In this document: piece after piece, positions 63,979 through 64,000 of the stretch | How the letters are laid out: each line of letters starts with the position of its first letter | Numbering within the stretch: the first letter of the stretch is position 1 | Source: Alectoria sarmentosa | Lineage: Eukaryota > Ascomycota > Lecanoromycetes > Lecanorales > Parmeliaceae | Reading direction: 5' to 3' | Length of the DNA: 64,000 nucleotides | Assembly (NCBI GenBank): GCA_009733775.1 | Contig: WOGZ01000003.1 | Location: 124,001-188,000, forward strand | Notes under the pieces: model-generated | What the model saw: the letters and a program-made list of their open reading frames with translations, nothing else | The model's database searches: none | Told to the model about the DNA's origin: nothing | Translations under genes and position numbers: made by a program

Positions 63979-64000
63979 GATTGTAAATATTTTATACGAT

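Larger units (their letters stand above)
60498..64000 (+). mobile_element. RIP-degraded Ty3/gypsy LTR retrotransposon, truncated by the window edge
   Basis: Starts with TGTTACGAGCG, typical of a fungal gypsy LTR 5' end, and is followed by AT-rich gag-pol relics on the plus strand. A CCHC zinc-knuckle remnant of Gag lies at 62,516-62,557. Relics of the protease/RT region occupy one frame (position 1 modulo 3) from about 63,247 to the window end. That frame shows the family-typical VDVFDKSQAN...YDYKLKFVKEANKN segment, SLRFCVNYRKLN and ITKRNRYFISLIDEIL of the reverse transcriptase N-terminus. Stops at 63,469, 63,778 and 63,976 interrupt it; at least the last two fit a Gln codon turned to TAA. 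The element cannot be active. The RT active site, RNase H, integrase and 3' LTR lie outside the window. Confidence 0.88.

Noticed and set aside
60498..64000. Exogenous viral origin of the reverse-transcriptase-like frame
   Set aside because: The TGTTACG terminus, Gag knuckle and RT segment match fungal Ty3/gypsy elements, and the RIP-type damage shows a long-resident genomic repeat.
1..64000. CRISPR arrays, bacterial operons, tRNA or rRNA genes
   Set aside because: The repeats seen are contiguous, degenerate or palindromic and lack regular spacers; TTCGAA motifs near 17,676 and 31,300 have no tRNA cloverleaf around them.

Overview
The window looks like nuclear DNA of a filamentous ascomycete (Pezizomycotina). 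Most genes carry short 45-90 bp spliceosomal introns with GT-AG or GC-AG ends. Gene content is typical fungal: a PTH11-type receptor, a Pho80/PREG-type cyclin, a Kre9/Knh1-like wall protein, bifunctional THI6, Akr1, and the fungal protein often labelled 'USP19'. One end is extremely AT-rich and carries a transition-riddled Ty3/gypsy element, as expected from repeat-induced point mutation (RIP). I cannot name genus or species.

Layout. 1-3,069: no convincing gene; two inverted-repeat structures. 3,070-11,180: PTH11-like receptor, zinc alcohol dehydrogenase, NOC3, a secreted Cys-rich protein and a probable pseudogene. 11,527-14,339 (minus): Xaa-Pro aminopeptidase and a Kre9-like protein. 15,528-24,509: Pho80-like cyclin (-), conserved fungal 'USP19-like' protein (+), isochorismatase-like hydrolase in nine small exons (-), BTB/POZ protein (+), PAP2 membrane enzyme (-). 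26,111-30,255: exosome subunit RRP45 (+) converging on a CLC chloride transporter (-). 30,256-36,372: gene-poor, with a beta-propeller protein and several strong palindromes. 36,373-45,738: CWC15, a glycine-rich 9x14-residue repeat protein, MED22 and DHFR in tandem, THI6 (-), eIF5. 46,823-53,194 (minus): TTI1 and AKR1, the latter divergent from SRP receptor beta. 54,388-58,478: degenerate repeats, a secreted Cys-rich protein, a CAX-type Ca2+/H+ exchanger. 58,738-64,000: AT-rich repeat desert with two direct repeat copies and a RIP-damaged Ty3/gypsy element running off the window.

The genes are mostly unlinked housekeeping functions (ribosome assembly, exosome, splicing, Mediator, translation initiation, SRP targeting, palmitoylation, thiamine and folate metabolism, ion transport). 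I see no biosynthetic cluster, operon, CRISPR array, tRNA or rRNA. The most unusual signals are: (1) a coding-strand switch from C-rich to G-rich inside many genes; (2) two introns whose reading frame requires a GC donor; (3) micro-exons of 16-24 nt in the isochorismatase gene; (4) near-perfect palindromes in the gene-poor 31-35 kb stretch; (5) the degenerate repeat block in front of a candidate secreted effector; and (6) a repeat pair in which the copy farther from the genes carries more RIP-type changes. Splice sites were placed by hand from reading frame, splice consensus and family similarity known from memory; no alignment was run.
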